A stretch of DNA of 64,000 nt from Bradyrhizobium sp. CCBAU 53340. Lineage in GTDB: Bacteria > Pseudomonadota > Alphaproteobacteria > Rhizobiales > Xanthobacteraceae. A program made the translations under genes and the position numbers. The notes below the pieces were generated by a model that ran no database searches, had not been told where the DNA came from, and saw only the letters and a program-made list of their open reading frames with translations. This document shows, piece after piece, positions 18,597 through 27,409 of this stretch (position 1 is the first letter of the stretch; each line of letters starts with the position of its first letter). The DNA lies in NCBI RefSeq assembly GCF_015291645.1, contig NZ_CP030055.1, positions 1,240,001-1,304,000 of the forward strand. Direction: 5' to 3'.

Positions 18597-19553
18597 TTGG
18601 TTCGTGTCCTTCGCGCCGCCGCCGCCCAGATGGGGCCGACGCAAAAAGCCGATACGCGCGAGCACACGCTGTCGCGGATGCTGACCATGCTGGAGGAAGC
18701 GGCGAACCGTGGCGCCAGCCTCGTGGTGTTTCCGGAACTCGCCTTCACCACCTTCTTTCCGCGCTGGCTGCTCGAAGGCAATGCGCTCGATCAGTACTTC
18801 GAGCGCGGCATGCCGAACCCGGCCGTGGCAAAACTGTTCGACCGCGCGCGGGCGCTCCGCGTCGGCTTCTATGTCGGCTATGCCGAGCTGACGCCCGAGG
18901 GGCGCCGCTACAATTGCGCCATCCTGGTCGATCGCGACGGCGAGATTCTCGGCCGTTATCGCAAGGTGCATCTGCCCGGCTCGGTCGAGCCGCGCCAGGG
19001 CGCGCGTTACCAGCAGCTCGAGAAGCGCTATTTCGAATATGGCGATCTCGGCTTTCCGGCCTTCCGTGCCGGCTCGGCCTGGGCGCATGCGATCATGGGC
19101 ATGATGATCTGCAACGATCGCCGCTGGCCGGAATCCTGGCGCGTGCTTGGCCTGCAAGGTGTCGAGCTCGTCTGCATCGGCTACAATTCGGCGGCCTATG
19201 ATCCCAATGGCGGCACCAGCGAAGACGCATCCTTGCGTACCTTCCATTCGACGCTGGTGACGCAGGCCAATGCCTACATGAACGCCACCTGGGCGATCTC
19301 GGTGGCGAAAGCCGGCGACGAGGACGGCTCAGGTCTGATCGGCGGCTCCTGCATCGTCGATCCCAACGGCCGCATCGTCGCGCAGGCCGCGACGCTGACC
19401 GACGAGGTGATCGTCGCCGACATCGATCTCGATCTCTGCCGCCAAGGCAAGGACAAGATGTTCAACTTCGCCGCTCACCGGCGGCCGGAACAATACCGGG
19501 TGATCACCGAACGCGCCGGCGTCATCGAACCGGCCGTCCTCGACGCGGACTGA
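18597..19553 (+). CDS. N-carbamoyl-D-amino-acid hydrolase (nitrilase superfamily)
   Basis: Hydrolyses N-carbamoyl-D-amino acids to the D-amino acid, CO2 and ammonia, the last step of hydantoin breakdown. The 318-residue product aligns in motif order with Agrobacterium D-carbamoylase: VFPELAFTTFFPRW (Glu47), RYRKVHLPG (Lys123), then LEKRYFEYGDLGFP and MMICNDRRWPESWR with the catalytic Cys172. LGGSC-like IGGSCIVDPNG and FNFAAHRRPEQY follow. The start is a TTG at 18597 with GGAGG five bases upstream; another TTG four codons earlier lies inside that ribosome site. It begins the catabolic cluster facing the LysR gene. Exact substrate preference is not predicted. Confidence 0.9.
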   Translation: MVRVLRAAAAQMGPTQKADTREHTLSRMLTMLEEAANRGASLVVFPELAFTTFFPRWLLEGNALDQYFERGMPNPAVAKLFDRARALRVGFYVGYAELTPEGRRYNCAILVDRDGEILGRYRKVHLPGSVEPRQGARYQQLEKRYFEYGDLGFPAFRAGSAWAHAIMGMMICNDRRWPESWRVLGLQGVELVCIGYNSAAYDPNGGTSEDASLRTFHSTLVTQANAYMNATWAISVAKAGDEDGSGLIGGSCIVDPNGRIVAQAATLTDEVIVADIDLDLCRQGKDKMFNFAAHRRPEQYRVITERAGVIEPAVLDAD

Positions 19554-19558
19554 GCAAA

Positions 19559-19574
19559 TGGCACGACGCTGGCA
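19559..19574 (+). promoter_or_regulatory. Candidate sigma-54 (-24/-12) promoter
   Basis: TGGCACGACGCTGGCA matches the sigma-54 consensus TGGCACG-N4-TTGCA at all but one position, with GG and GC ten bases apart as required. It lies 36 bp before the ABC binding-protein start, so transcription would begin about 19585. It suggests nitrogen-type activator control of the transporter operon separately from the carbamoylase gene. Confidence 0.55.
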
Positions 19575-19609
19575 AAAGATCGGCGAAGGATAGGGTTGAA
19601 GGAGCTGAC

Positions 19610-20437
19610 ATGACACGCCTCTCGCTTTCCCTCGGTTTCGCAGCGCTGGCTGCCGTGACGTCCGCGCGAGCGGCCGAGCTTCCAGCTGACATCAAGCAGG
19701 CGGGAGCGCTCAAGCTCACGGTCAACTCCACCTACGCGCCGATGGAATATCGCGATCCTGCCAGCAACGAGCTGGTCGGGCTCGACATCGATCTGGCCAA
19801 TGAGCTTGCCAAGCGGCTCGGCGGCCTCAAGATCGTCTGGAGCGAGACGCCGTTCGCGGAGCTGATCCCCTCGCTCCAGACCAAGCGCGCCGACTTCATC
19901 ATCTCCGGCATCTCCGACCGCGCCTCGCGGCGCGAGACCGCCGATTTCGTCGACTATCTGACAACAGGACCGCAGTTCTTCGTGATGGCGGAGAGCGACG
20001 CCAAGGCCGCGACCGATCTCTGCGGCAAGAAGGTCGGCACCACCCGCAGCACCAGCTTCCCGGTCGAGATCGACAAGTGGAGCAAGCAGAATTGCGAGGC
20101 GGCCGGCAGGCCGGCGATCCAGTATGTGCCCGGCGAGAACTCGATCGACGTGCGCAACCAGCTCAAGCAGGGCCGCATCGACGCGGCCGTGCAGGGTAGC
20201 GAGACGCTGCCTTATGCGCAGACGCAGGAGCCGGGCAAATACCGCATCGTCGGCGAGGCTTTTGCCAAAGGCTATCAGGGCCTCATGTTCCGCAAGGACG
20301 ATGCGGCGCTCCGTGAGGTCGTGACGGAGAAGCTCACGGCGATGATCGCTGATGGTTCCTACAAGGCGCTGCTCGACAAATGGGGCCTTGGCGCGAATGC
20401 GGTGGCCCAGCCCATGCTGAACGCGGCGCCGCAATGA
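19610..20437 (+). CDS. ABC transporter substrate-binding protein, amino-acid (PAAT) type
   Basis: A 275-residue periplasmic binding protein. The signal peptide MTRLSLSLGFAALAAVTSARA is cleaved about residue 21. The family-3 SBP pattern follows: LKLTVNSTYAPMEYRDPASN, then GLDIDLANELAKRLG, TPFAELIPSLQTKRADFIIS and GSYKALLDKWGL. Two cysteines in LCGKKVG and KWSKQNC are also present in the second binding protein of this operon and probably form a disulfide. AAGGAG precedes the start. The stop overlaps the permease start. Substrate is likely a small amino-acid-like or ureide compound, inferred from neighbours. Confidence 0.92.
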   Translation: MTRLSLSLGFAALAAVTSARAAELPADIKQAGALKLTVNSTYAPMEYRDPASNELVGLDIDLANELAKRLGGLKIVWSETPFAELIPSLQTKRADFIISGISDRASRRETADFVDYLTTGPQFFVMAESDAKAATDLCGKKVGTTRSTSFPVEIDKWSKQNCEAAGRPAIQYVPGENSIDVRNQLKQGRIDAAVQGSETLPYAQTQEPGKYRIVGEAFAKGYQGLMFRKDDAALREVVTEKLTAMIADGSYKALLDKWGLGANAVAQPMLNAAPQ

Positions 20438-21291
20438 AGCCGACGCCGGCACTCGCGGAAGGTTTCCCCGATCTGTCGGGAATGCGGATCGCACGCGAGC
20501 CGCACTGGTTTCGCTGGATCAGCGCGGCCCTGATCGTCCTCGTGCTGGCGGCAATTTCGCGGGCCTTCGCCAATGGCCAGATCGAGTGGTCCTATGTCAG
20601 CCGCTTCCTGACGGCAAAAGTCATTCTCGAAGGCATCGTCAACACCATGGTGATGGCAGTGCTGGCGATGGCGCTCGGCATCTTTCTGGGCATCGTCGTG
20701 GCGATCATGCGGCTGTCGCCCAATCCGGTATTGAAGACGGTGGCCGCCGGCTACACCTGGCTATTCCGCGGCACGCCGCTGATCCTGCAATTGCTGCTGT
20801 GGTTCAACCTCGCGCTGGTGTTTCCGACCATCGGTATTCCCGGCCTGTGGAGCGGGCGTGCCGTCGACGTCATGACGCCGTTCCTCGCAGCACTGCTCGG
20901 GCTCGGCATCAACCAGGGCGCCTATACGTCGGAGGTGATGCGTGCCGGCATGCTCTCGGTCGACGTCGGGCAATATGAGGCGGCGCAGGCGATCGGCATG
21001 GGGTGGCTGCGTGCGCTACGCCGGATCATCTTGCCGCAAGCGATGCGCGTGGTGATCCCGCCGCTCGGCAACGAGTTCATCGGCATGGTGAAGGCGACCT
21101 CGCTCGCGAGCGTGATTCAGTATCCGGAAGTGCTGCACAACGCCGAGAACATCTATTACGCCAATTCCCGCGTTATCGAGCTGCTGATCGTTGCCGGGCT
21201 CTGGTACCTGCTCGTCGTCTCGATCCTGACGCCGCTCCAGATGCTGCTCGAACGCCGTTTTGCACGCGGCACCATGCGGCTCGCGCAATGA
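20434..21291 (+). CDS. ABC transporter permease, polar amino acid type (HisM/GlnP)
   Basis: A 285-residue inner-membrane permease. After about 40 cytoplasmic residues come a first TM helix ([14 protein letters not shown]) and four more helices. The permease starts its conserved part at [19 protein letters not shown] and has the EAA loop [22 protein letters not shown] that docks the ATPase. Only one permease gene is present, so a homodimer is expected. The ATG at 20434 overlaps the preceding stop (ATGA), and its own stop overlaps the ATPase start. Confidence 0.93.
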   Translation: MKPTPALAEGFPDLSGMRIAREPHWFRWISAALIVLVLAAISRAFANGQIEWSYVSRFLTAKVILEGIVNTMVMAVLAMALGIFLGIVVAIMRLSPNPVLKTVAAGYTWLFRGTPLILQLLLWFNLALVFPTIGIPGLWSGRAVDVMTPFLAALLGLGINQGAYTSEVMRAGMLSVDVGQYEAAQAIGMGWLRALRRIILPQAMRVVIPPLGNEFIGMVKATSLASVIQYPEVLHNAENIYYANSRVIELLIVAGLWYLLVVSILTPLQMLLERRFARGTMRLAQ

Positions 21292-22052
21292 CGAAGCCCC
21301 TCGTCGCGATCCGCTCCGTAGCTAAGAGTTTTGGAGAGTTCCAGGCTCTCAAGAACGTCTCGCTCGACGTCTGGCCGGGCGAGGTGATGTGTCTGATCGG
21401 CGCCTCCGGCTCGGGCAAGACCACGCTGCTCCGTTGCATCAACCAGCTCGCCACGATCGACGCCGGCGGCATCTGGCTTGACGGTGAGCTGCTGGGCGTG
21501 CGCGAGCAGGGCGGGATGCTGTATCGCCTCAGCGAACGCGAGATCGGCCGCCAGCGGCTGAAGACCGGCATGGTATTCCAGCGCTTCAATTTGTTTCCGC
21601 ACAAGACGGCGCTGGAAAACATCACCGAGGGGCCGACCCAGGTGCAGGGCCGCAAGCTGGATGAGGTGCGTGCGGAGGCGCTGGAGCTTCTGCGGCGCGT
21701 CGGGCTGTCGGCCAAGGCGGATTCGTATCCGGCGCAGCTCTCCGGCGGCCAGCAGCAGCGCGTCGCCATTGCGCGCACGCTCGCGATGAAACCGATGCTG
21801 ATGCTGTTCGACGAGCCGACCAGCGCGCTCGATCCGGAGCTCGTCGGCGAGGTGCTCGCCGTCATGAAGGAGCTAGCGAAGAGCGGCATGACTATGATGG
21901 TGGTGACGCACGAGCTCGGCTTTGCCCGCGAGGTCGCCGACCGCGTCGTCTACATGGACCAGGGCGCGATCGTCGAGCAGGGCCGCGCTACGGACGTCCT
22001 AGGCTCACCGCGCGAAGAGCGCACCAAGGCATTTCTTTCGGCTGTGATCTGA
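21288..22052 (+). CDS. ABC transporter ATP-binding protein, amino acid type (GlnQ-like)
   Basis: A 254-residue ATPase energising the permease encoded just upstream. Walker A is [15 protein letters not shown], the Q-loop is [11 protein letters not shown], the signature [16 protein letters not shown], Walker [12 protein letters not shown] and the switch His is in [12 protein letters not shown]. An upstream frame extension overlaps the permease and was rejected in favour of the coupled ATG at 21288. A second binding protein follows after 12 bp. Confidence 0.95.
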   Translation: MTKPLVAIRSVAKSFGEFQALKNVSLDVWPGEVMCLIGASGSGKTTLLRCINQLATIDAGGIWLDGELLGVREQGGMLYRLSEREIGRQRLKTGMVFQRFNLFPHKTALENITEGPTQVQGRKLDEVRAEALELLRRVGLSAKADSYPAQLSGGQQQRVAIARTLAMKPMLMLFDEPTSALDPELVGEVLAVMKELAKSGMTMMVVTHELGFAREVADRVVYMDQGAIVEQGRATDVLGSPREERTKAFLSAVI

Positions 22053-22064
22053 CATGGGGGCGAG

Positions 22065-22883
22065 ATGATGAAAAGAGTTTTGGTTGCAGCGGCGCTATTC
22101 GGCGCCATGACCGTATCGGCCTTGGCGGTCGGGCTGCCGCCTGACATCGCCAAGCGCGGCAGTCTCAAGGTGGCGCTGGTGCCGAACTATCCGCCGATGG
22201 AGTTCCGCGATCCGGCTACCAACGCGTTGTCGGGATTCGACGTCGATCTTGGCGAGGCGCTCGGGCGCAAGCTCGGCGTCAAGATCGAATGGACCGAGAC
22301 CAGTTTCGCCGAATTCATGCCGTCGATTTCGACGGGCCGGGTGGATGCCATCCTGTCCGGTTTCACCGATTATGCGAGCCGGCACGACATCGCCTCCTTC
22401 GTCGATTATCTCCGCAGCGGTCCAAAATTCTTTGTCCAGCAGTCCCGTGCGGTGGAGTTCAAGGATATGGCGGCGCTGTGCGGCAAGAAAGTCGGCGCGA
22501 GCCGCCGCACCATGTTTCCGGCCGAGATCGACAAATGGAGCCAGAGGAATTGCGCTCGCAATCCGATCCAGTTCGTCGGCACCGACGGCTCGGCCGACGC
22601 GCGCACGCAGCTCAAGCAGGGCCGTGTCGACGCCGCCGTGCAGGGCAACGAGACGCTGCCCTATCTGATGGATCTCGAGCCGAACGCCTATGCGCCGGTC
22701 GGTGATGCCTTCGCAACGCAGTTCACGGGCATCGCGCTGCCGGTCAAGGAAAAGGCGTTGCAGCAGGCGATCGCCGAGGCGATCGATGCGCTGATCGCGG
22801 ACGGCACCTATCGTACGCTGCTGGCGAAATGGAAATTGAGCGACAACGGAATAGAAAAGGCGACCATCAATGCTGGACAGTAA
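22065..22883 (+). CDS. Second ABC substrate-binding protein, amino-acid type (paralogue)
   Basis: A 272-residue periplasmic binding protein with signal peptide MMKRVLVAAALFGAMTVSALA. It is clearly a paralogue of the 19610 gene: VPNYPPMEFRDPATN, then GFDVDLGEALGRKLG, TSFAEFMPSISTGRVDAILS, LCGKKVG, FPAEIDKWSQRNC and GRVDAAVQGNETLPY correspond segment by segment, including both cysteines. Two binding proteins for one permease and ATPase suggest broadened substrate range. An ATG three bases later is an equally good start. The end overlaps the next gene by 14 bp. Confidence 0.92.
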   Translation: MMKRVLVAAALFGAMTVSALAVGLPPDIAKRGSLKVALVPNYPPMEFRDPATNALSGFDVDLGEALGRKLGVKIEWTETSFAEFMPSISTGRVDAILSGFTDYASRHDIASFVDYLRSGPKFFVQQSRAVEFKDMAALCGKKVGASRRTMFPAEIDKWSQRNCARNPIQFVGTDGSADARTQLKQGRVDAAVQGNETLPYLMDLEPNAYAPVGDAFATQFTGIALPVKEKALQQAIAEAIDALIADGTYRTLLAKWKLSDNGIEKATINAGQ

Positions 22884-23754
22884 GGCACTCCAGAGCATTC
22901 CGCTCACCCCAGCCAACACCGCGGATCCCGCGCCGGACTATCCTTGGCCGAAGCCGTACACATCGGCGATGTTCCTGTCGTTCGACGTCGACGCGGAGAC
23001 CGCGTGGACCAGCAAGGACGCGCTGCATGCGCAGCGGCTCATCACCATGAGCTATGGCGGTTATGAGGCGCGGGTCGGCACGCCGAAATTGCTCGAGTTG
23101 CTTGACCAGCTCGATCTCAAGGCGACCTTCTTCGTCACCGGCTGGTCGGTCGACGCGCATCCGGCGATGGCGGAATCGATTCTCAAGGCTGGTCACGAGA
23201 TCGGCCATCACGGCTATCACCACCTGCTGCCGGACCCAGCCGATCCCTGGATCGAGGAGGAGCTGGAGCGTGGCTTCGAGGCGCTGAAGCGCCGGCTTGG
23301 CGTCACGCCGACCGGCTATCGCGCGCCTTACGGCGAGTTCACCGAAGAGCTGCGCGTCGCGCTGGTGCGCCACGGCATCGTCTACACTTCCTCGTTCCGC
23401 GACGACGTCAGGCCCTATCGCCATCGCCTCGCCGACGGCAAGCCCGGCACGATCGAGCTGCCGGTCACCGCGAGCTATGACGATTGGATGCACGGCCTCT
23501 CCGCCCGCTTCAGCCCGCGCTCGATCTTCCCCAAGGAGCATGTGCTTTCGATCTGGAAGGACGAACTGGATGAGGTGCGCGACTGGGGCGCGATGGTGAC
23601 GACCGTGCTGCATCCGCAATGCAGCGGCCGCCCGATGCGGCTGCGCCTGCTGCGCGAGTTTCTGACCTACGCAAAGTCATGTCCTGATGTCTGGATCACC
23701 ACCGGCGAGAAGATCGCGGAAAACTTCCTGCGCCACGAGGCCGCCAACCGTTGA
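22870..23754 (+). CDS. Polysaccharide deacetylase-fold hydrolase (NodB domain; allantoinase-like)
   Basis: A 294-residue cytoplasmic carbohydrate-esterase-4/NodB-fold protein. Metal and catalytic motifs are FLSFDVDAET (Asp39, Asp41), LDLKATFFVTGWS, the zinc pair in GHEIGHHGYHH, and GYRAPYGEFTEE. Relatives include true deacetylases and PuuE-type allantoinases. With no signal peptide, and between a transporter and a racemase, a ring-opening or amide-hydrolysing role on a small ureide is more likely than a cell-wall role. That is an inference. It overlaps the preceding gene and is 21 bp from the next. Confidence 0.85.
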   Translation: MLDSKALQSIPLTPANTADPAPDYPWPKPYTSAMFLSFDVDAETAWTSKDALHAQRLITMSYGGYEARVGTPKLLELLDQLDLKATFFVTGWSVDAHPAMAESILKAGHEIGHHGYHHLLPDPADPWIEEELERGFEALKRRLGVTPTGYRAPYGEFTEELRVALVRHGIVYTSSFRDDVRPYRHRLADGKPGTIELPVTASYDDWMHGLSARFSPRSIFPKEHVLSIWKDELDEVRDWGAMVTTVLHPQCSGRPMRLRLLREFLTYAKSCPDVWITTGEKIAENFLRHEAANR

Positions 23755-23775
23755 GAAGTGCCAGCGAGCCATGCC

Positions 23776-24432
23776 ATGACCCGTCACCGCATCCTTGTCA
23801 TCAACCCCAACTCATCGGCGTCGGTGACGGCGGCGATCGACGACGCGGTCGCGCCGCTCCGGATATCAGGCGGGCCTGACATCGAGGTGGTCGGACTTGC
23901 CGAGGGGCCGCCGAGCATCAGCTCGCAACGCGATTCCGACGGCGTTGTGATGCCGCTGGTGAACCGTGTCTCGCGCGAGGATGCGGATGCCTTCGTGCTC
24001 GCCTGCTTCAGCGATCCCGGCCTGCATGCGCTGCGCGAGGCCGTCGGCGGCCGCCCCGTGATGGGCATTGCCGAATGCGGCATTTTTCGCGCCCTGATGC
24101 TGGGCGAACGGTTCGGCATCATCGCGCTGTCGCCGTCGAGCATCCGCCGTCAGCAGCGGATGGCACGGGTGATGGGCGTCGATAGCCGCTATGCCGGAAG
24201 TTGGTCGGTCGGCGCCAGCGCGGCCGAGACGGCGAGTGTCGATATCCGCGGGCGGTTGATCGAAGCCGGCCGGGCGCTGGTCACCCAATATCGCGCCGAT
24301 GTCGTGGTGATGGGCTGTGCGGGGATGGCCTCGCACCGCGCCGCGATTGCGGAGGCGATCGGCGTGCCCGTGGTCGAGCCGGCACAGCAGGCGGTCGCTG
24401 TCGCGATCGGTGCGGTCTTGTTGAATAGGTAA
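23776..24432 (+). CDS. Asp/Glu/hydantoin racemase family protein
   Basis: A 218-residue cofactor-independent racemase-family protein. The start MTRHRILVINPNSSASVTAA is typical. The two catalytic cysteines are in LACFSDPGL (first lobe) and VMGCAGMASHR (second lobe). Hydantoin and allantoin racemases belong to this family, which fits the neighbouring carbamoylase. A GTG six codons upstream is in frame, but the ATG at 23776 matches family starts. It is part of the plus-strand operon. Confidence 0.88.
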   Translation: MTRHRILVINPNSSASVTAAIDDAVAPLRISGGPDIEVVGLAEGPPSISSQRDSDGVVMPLVNRVSREDADAFVLACFSDPGLHALREAVGGRPVMGIAECGIFRALMLGERFGIIALSPSSIRRQQRMARVMGVDSRYAGSWSVGASAAETASVDIRGRLIEAGRALVTQYRADVVVMGCAGMASHRAAIAEAIGVPVVEPAQQAVAVAIGAVLLNR

Positions 24433-24455
24433 GATCTCGTCAGGAGCCTTTTGTA

Positions 24456-26039
24456 ATGCCGATCTCCCGCCGCTCGCTCCTCAAGGCCGCCGCAGTGGTG
24501 CCGGTGCTTTCGATGCCGGGCATTGTGCGTGCGGAATCGCAGTCGACGCTGCGCTTCATCCCGGTCATCGATCTCGCCTTCGTCGACCCCATCTACTCGA
24601 CCGCGCAGGTGTCGCGAAACCATGGCTTCATGGTCTACGACACGCTCTATGGCATGAGCTCCTCGCTCCAGGTCTCGCCGCAGATGCTGTCGGGCCACGT
24701 CATCTCCGGCGACCAGCTCCGATGGGACCTCTCGCTTCGTGACGGCCTGTTCTGGCATGACGGCCACCGGGTGCTCGCCCGTGACTGCGTCGCCAGCATC
24801 CGCCGCTGGGCGGCGCGCGACGGCTTTGGCGGCGAGCTGATGGGGGCGACTGCCGAGCTCTCGGCCGCAGATGACCGCACCATCCGCTTCCGTCTCAAGC
24901 GTCCGTTCCCGCTGCTGCCGCAGGCCCTCGGCAAGGCCGCGATCAATGCCTGCTTCATGATGCCGGAGCGGCTCGCAAGCCAGGATCCGTTCAAGCCGCT
25001 GACCGAAGTCGTCGGCAGTGGCCCGTTCCGCTATCTCGCCGACGAGCGCGTGCAGGGCGCGCGCAACGCCTATGCCAGATTCGATCGCTACCAGCCGCGC
25101 GCCGACGGCAAGCCGGATTGGACCGCGGGTCCGAAGATCGTGCATTACGACCGCGTGGTCTGGACCACCACGCCCGACGCCGGCACCGGCGTCGCCGCGC
25201 TTCAGACCGGCGAGCAGGACTGGCAGGAGACCACGCCGCACGATCTGTTGCCGATCATCAAGGCCGCCGGCGACATCGAGACGCGCATCCTCGATCCCCG
25301 AGGCTATGCCTGCATGCTGCGCCTCAATCATCTGCAGCCGCCATTCGACAATCCAGCGATCCGCCGTACGCTGCTCGGCGCGATCGACCAGTCCGCCTTC
25401 ATGACCGCGGTCGCCGGCACCGATCCGGCCTTCCAGGTCTCGCCGATCGGCTATTTCGCCCCGGGGACGCCGATGGCGAGCGACGTCGGCCTCGACGTGT
25501 TCCGTGGTCCGCGCAACTACGACAAGGTCAAAGCTGACCTCAAGGCCGCCGGCTATAATGGCGAGAAGATCGTGCTGCTCGTCCCTACCAACTCGCTGGC
25601 ACAGAAGCCGCTCGGCGAGATCGCGGTGGACAGCTTGCGCAAGGCCGGCATGAACGTCGAATATGCGGGGCTCGATTTTGCGGTCGTGTTGCAGCGCCAG
25701 CTCAAGAAGGATCCGATCGGGCAGGGCGGCTGGAGCGCGGCGGTCGGCAATTGGCAGGGCATCGACTGGCTCAATCCGGCCGGCAACACCAACATCCGCG
25801 GCGAGGGCAAGGTGGCGGGCTGGTATGCGAGCGAGAAGATGGGCCCGTTGCGCAGCCAGTGGCTGGCGGCCTCCGATCTCGCCGAGCAGCAGCGCATCTG
25901 CCGCGAAATCCAGGCCGTCGCCTTCGAGGAAATTCCCTATATTCCGATCGGCCTGTACAAGCAGCCGACCGCCTATCGCAAGGACATCACCGGCATTCTC
26001 GACGGCACCGCCGTCTTCTGGAACGTGCGCCCCGCATGA
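24456..26039 (+). CDS. ABC substrate-binding protein, family 5 (peptide/nickel type)
   Basis: A 527-residue periplasmic binding protein. The N-terminus MPISRRSLLKAAAVVPVLSM is a twin-arginine signal cleaved near IVRAES. The mature part has the DppA/OppA pattern FVDPIYSTAQVSRNHGFMVYDTL, then LRDGLFWHDGHRVLARDCVASI and GSGPFRYLADE. No family-5 permease or ATPase genes accompany it, so it may use a distant transporter or act as an orphan receptor. CAGGAGCC precedes the start. The stop overlaps the next start (ATGA). Confidence 0.9.
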   Translation: MPISRRSLLKAAAVVPVLSMPGIVRAESQSTLRFIPVIDLAFVDPIYSTAQVSRNHGFMVYDTLYGMSSSLQVSPQMLSGHVISGDQLRWDLSLRDGLFWHDGHRVLARDCVASIRRWAARDGFGGELMGATAELSAADDRTIRFRLKRPFPLLPQALGKAAINACFMMPERLASQDPFKPLTEVVGSGPFRYLADERVQGARNAYARFDRYQPRADGKPDWTAGPKIVHYDRVVWTTTPDAGTGVAALQTGEQDWQETTPHDLLPIIKAAGDIETRILDPRGYACMLRLNHLQPPFDNPAIRRTLLGAIDQSAFMTAVAGTDPAFQVSPIGYFAPGTPMASDVGLDVFRGPRNYDKVKADLKAAGYNGEKIVLLVPTNSLAQKPLGEIAVDSLRKAGMNVEYAGLDFAVVLQRQLKKDPIGQGGWSAAVGNWQGIDWLNPAGNTNIRGEGKVAGWYASEKMGPLRSQWLAASDLAEQQRICREIQAVAFEEIPYIPIGLYKQPTAYRKDITGILDGTAVFWNVRPA

Positions 26040-27409
26040 GCACTACAGCAATCTTCGGCAGCTATGTGCTGTCACGCAAGGATGGCTCGCAGGATGTCTT
26101 GCGCGACCATTGGGTTCTGGTCGAAGGCAAAAAGATCGCGGCAATCACGCGCGACAAGCCCAGCGCGGATCAGGTGTACGATCGGCCCGGCCGCTTCGTG
26201 CTGCCGGGCCTCTTGAACCTGCACAATCACTGCTTCTCGGAAGCGGTGGCGCGCAGCCACAGCGAGGATGGCAACGGCCGCAAGAACAATCAGAGCATCG
26301 TCTACACGGTGCTGTTGCCGCTCACCAAACGCGGCGCTGAAATCCTGTCGGCGGAGGAGCGCCTCGCGGTGGCGCGGCTCGGCATCCTCCAGCTTCTGAA
26401 GGGTGGCGCCACCACGGTGATGGAGCCGTTCCGCAATTCGATCCCCGAGATGTTCGACGCGGCGGAAGAGATGGGCATCCGCTTCTACGGTGCGCCCTAT
26501 CTGTTCTCGACGTCGGACGCCAAGGCTGGCCCCGATGGTGTGGTCCGCTATTCCGGCGACGATGGCGCCGCCGACATGGCGACATGGGATGCGCTCTATC
26601 AGCGCTGGAACAATCGTGGCGATGGCCGCCTCTCACTTGCGATGAGCCCGCACGCCACCGACACTTGCGGCCCCGATCTGCTGAAAGCCTGCGCCATGCG
26701 TGCACGCGAGCTCGGCGTTCCCATCACGACGCACATGGCGCAGAGCCGCGCCGAGGTCGAGACCATCGGCAGGCGCTATGATGGCCGCACGCCGGCGGAG
26801 TATCTCGACTGGCTCGGCCTGCTTGCACCCGACCTCATGGCGGCGCATTGCATGTTCAGCAGCGACGACGACCTCAAATTGATGGCGGCGCGTGGCATGA
26901 CCGTGCTGAACTGCCCGCGCGTGTTCGCGCGCGCCGGTGTCACCGCTGCTTTCAGCCGCTTCGCGGAGCACGGCGTGCGCACCGTGGTCGGCACCGACGG
27001 ATACAACATGGACCTGCTCGGCGAGCTCAATGCGGCCTCGCTCATTTCCAAGATCACTTCAGCGCGCGCCGATGTCGCCAACTCGCCCGAGCTGATCGAA
27101 GCGAACACTGCGGTCGCCGCCGACGTCATCAAGCGGCCGGACCTTGGCCGGATCGAGCCCGGCGCCACCGCCGATCTCACCGTGGTCGATCTCAACCATC
27201 CGCATCTCCAGCCGCTGTTCGATCCGCGCCGCGCGCTGATCGCGCTCGCCAACCGCGCCAATATCGATCAGGTCATGGTCGATGGCCGCGTGCTGGTCGA
27301 TGAGGGCCGCTATCCCGGCGCCGATGAGGCCGCGATCACGGCCGCAGGCGCGGCCGCGATCGGCAAGATCTGGGACCTGCCGGAGGCGCAGGCCGCGTTC
27401 AACGGCTAG
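26036..27409 (+). CDS. Amidohydrolase, deaminase type (SsnA/TrzN/AtzB-like)
   Basis: A 457-residue metal-dependent amidohydrolase of the deaminase/chlorohydrolase branch. Metal ligands are visible as LPGLLNLHNHC (His63, His65), the histidine of ITTHMAQSRAEVETIG, AAHCMFSSDDDLKLM and the aspartate of VVGTDGYNMDLLGEL. The branch includes guanine, cytosine and S-adenosylhomocysteine deaminases and triazine hydrolases, so the substrate is probably a nitrogen heterocycle; which one cannot be told. It is coupled to the binding-protein gene before it. Its TAG stop shares the bases CTAG with the stop of the convergent LysR gene. Confidence 0.88.
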   Translation: MSTTAIFGSYVLSRKDGSQDVLRDHWVLVEGKKIAAITRDKPSADQVYDRPGRFVLPGLLNLHNHCFSEAVARSHSEDGNGRKNNQSIVYTVLLPLTKRGAEILSAEERLAVARLGILQLLKGGATTVMEPFRNSIPEMFDAAEEMGIRFYGAPYLFSTSDAKAGPDGVVRYSGDDGAADMATWDALYQRWNNRGDGRLSLAMSPHATDTCGPDLLKACAMRARELGVPITTHMAQSRAEVETIGRRYDGRTPAEYLDWLGLLAPDLMAAHCMFSSDDDLKLMAARGMTVLNCPRVFARAGVTAAFSRFAEHGVRTVVGTDGYNMDLLGELNAASLISKITSARADVANSPELIEANTAVAADVIKRPDLGRIEPGATADLTVVDLNHPHLQPLFDPRRALIALANRANIDQVMVDGRVLVDEGRYPGADEAAITAAGAAAIGKIWDLPEAQAAFNG

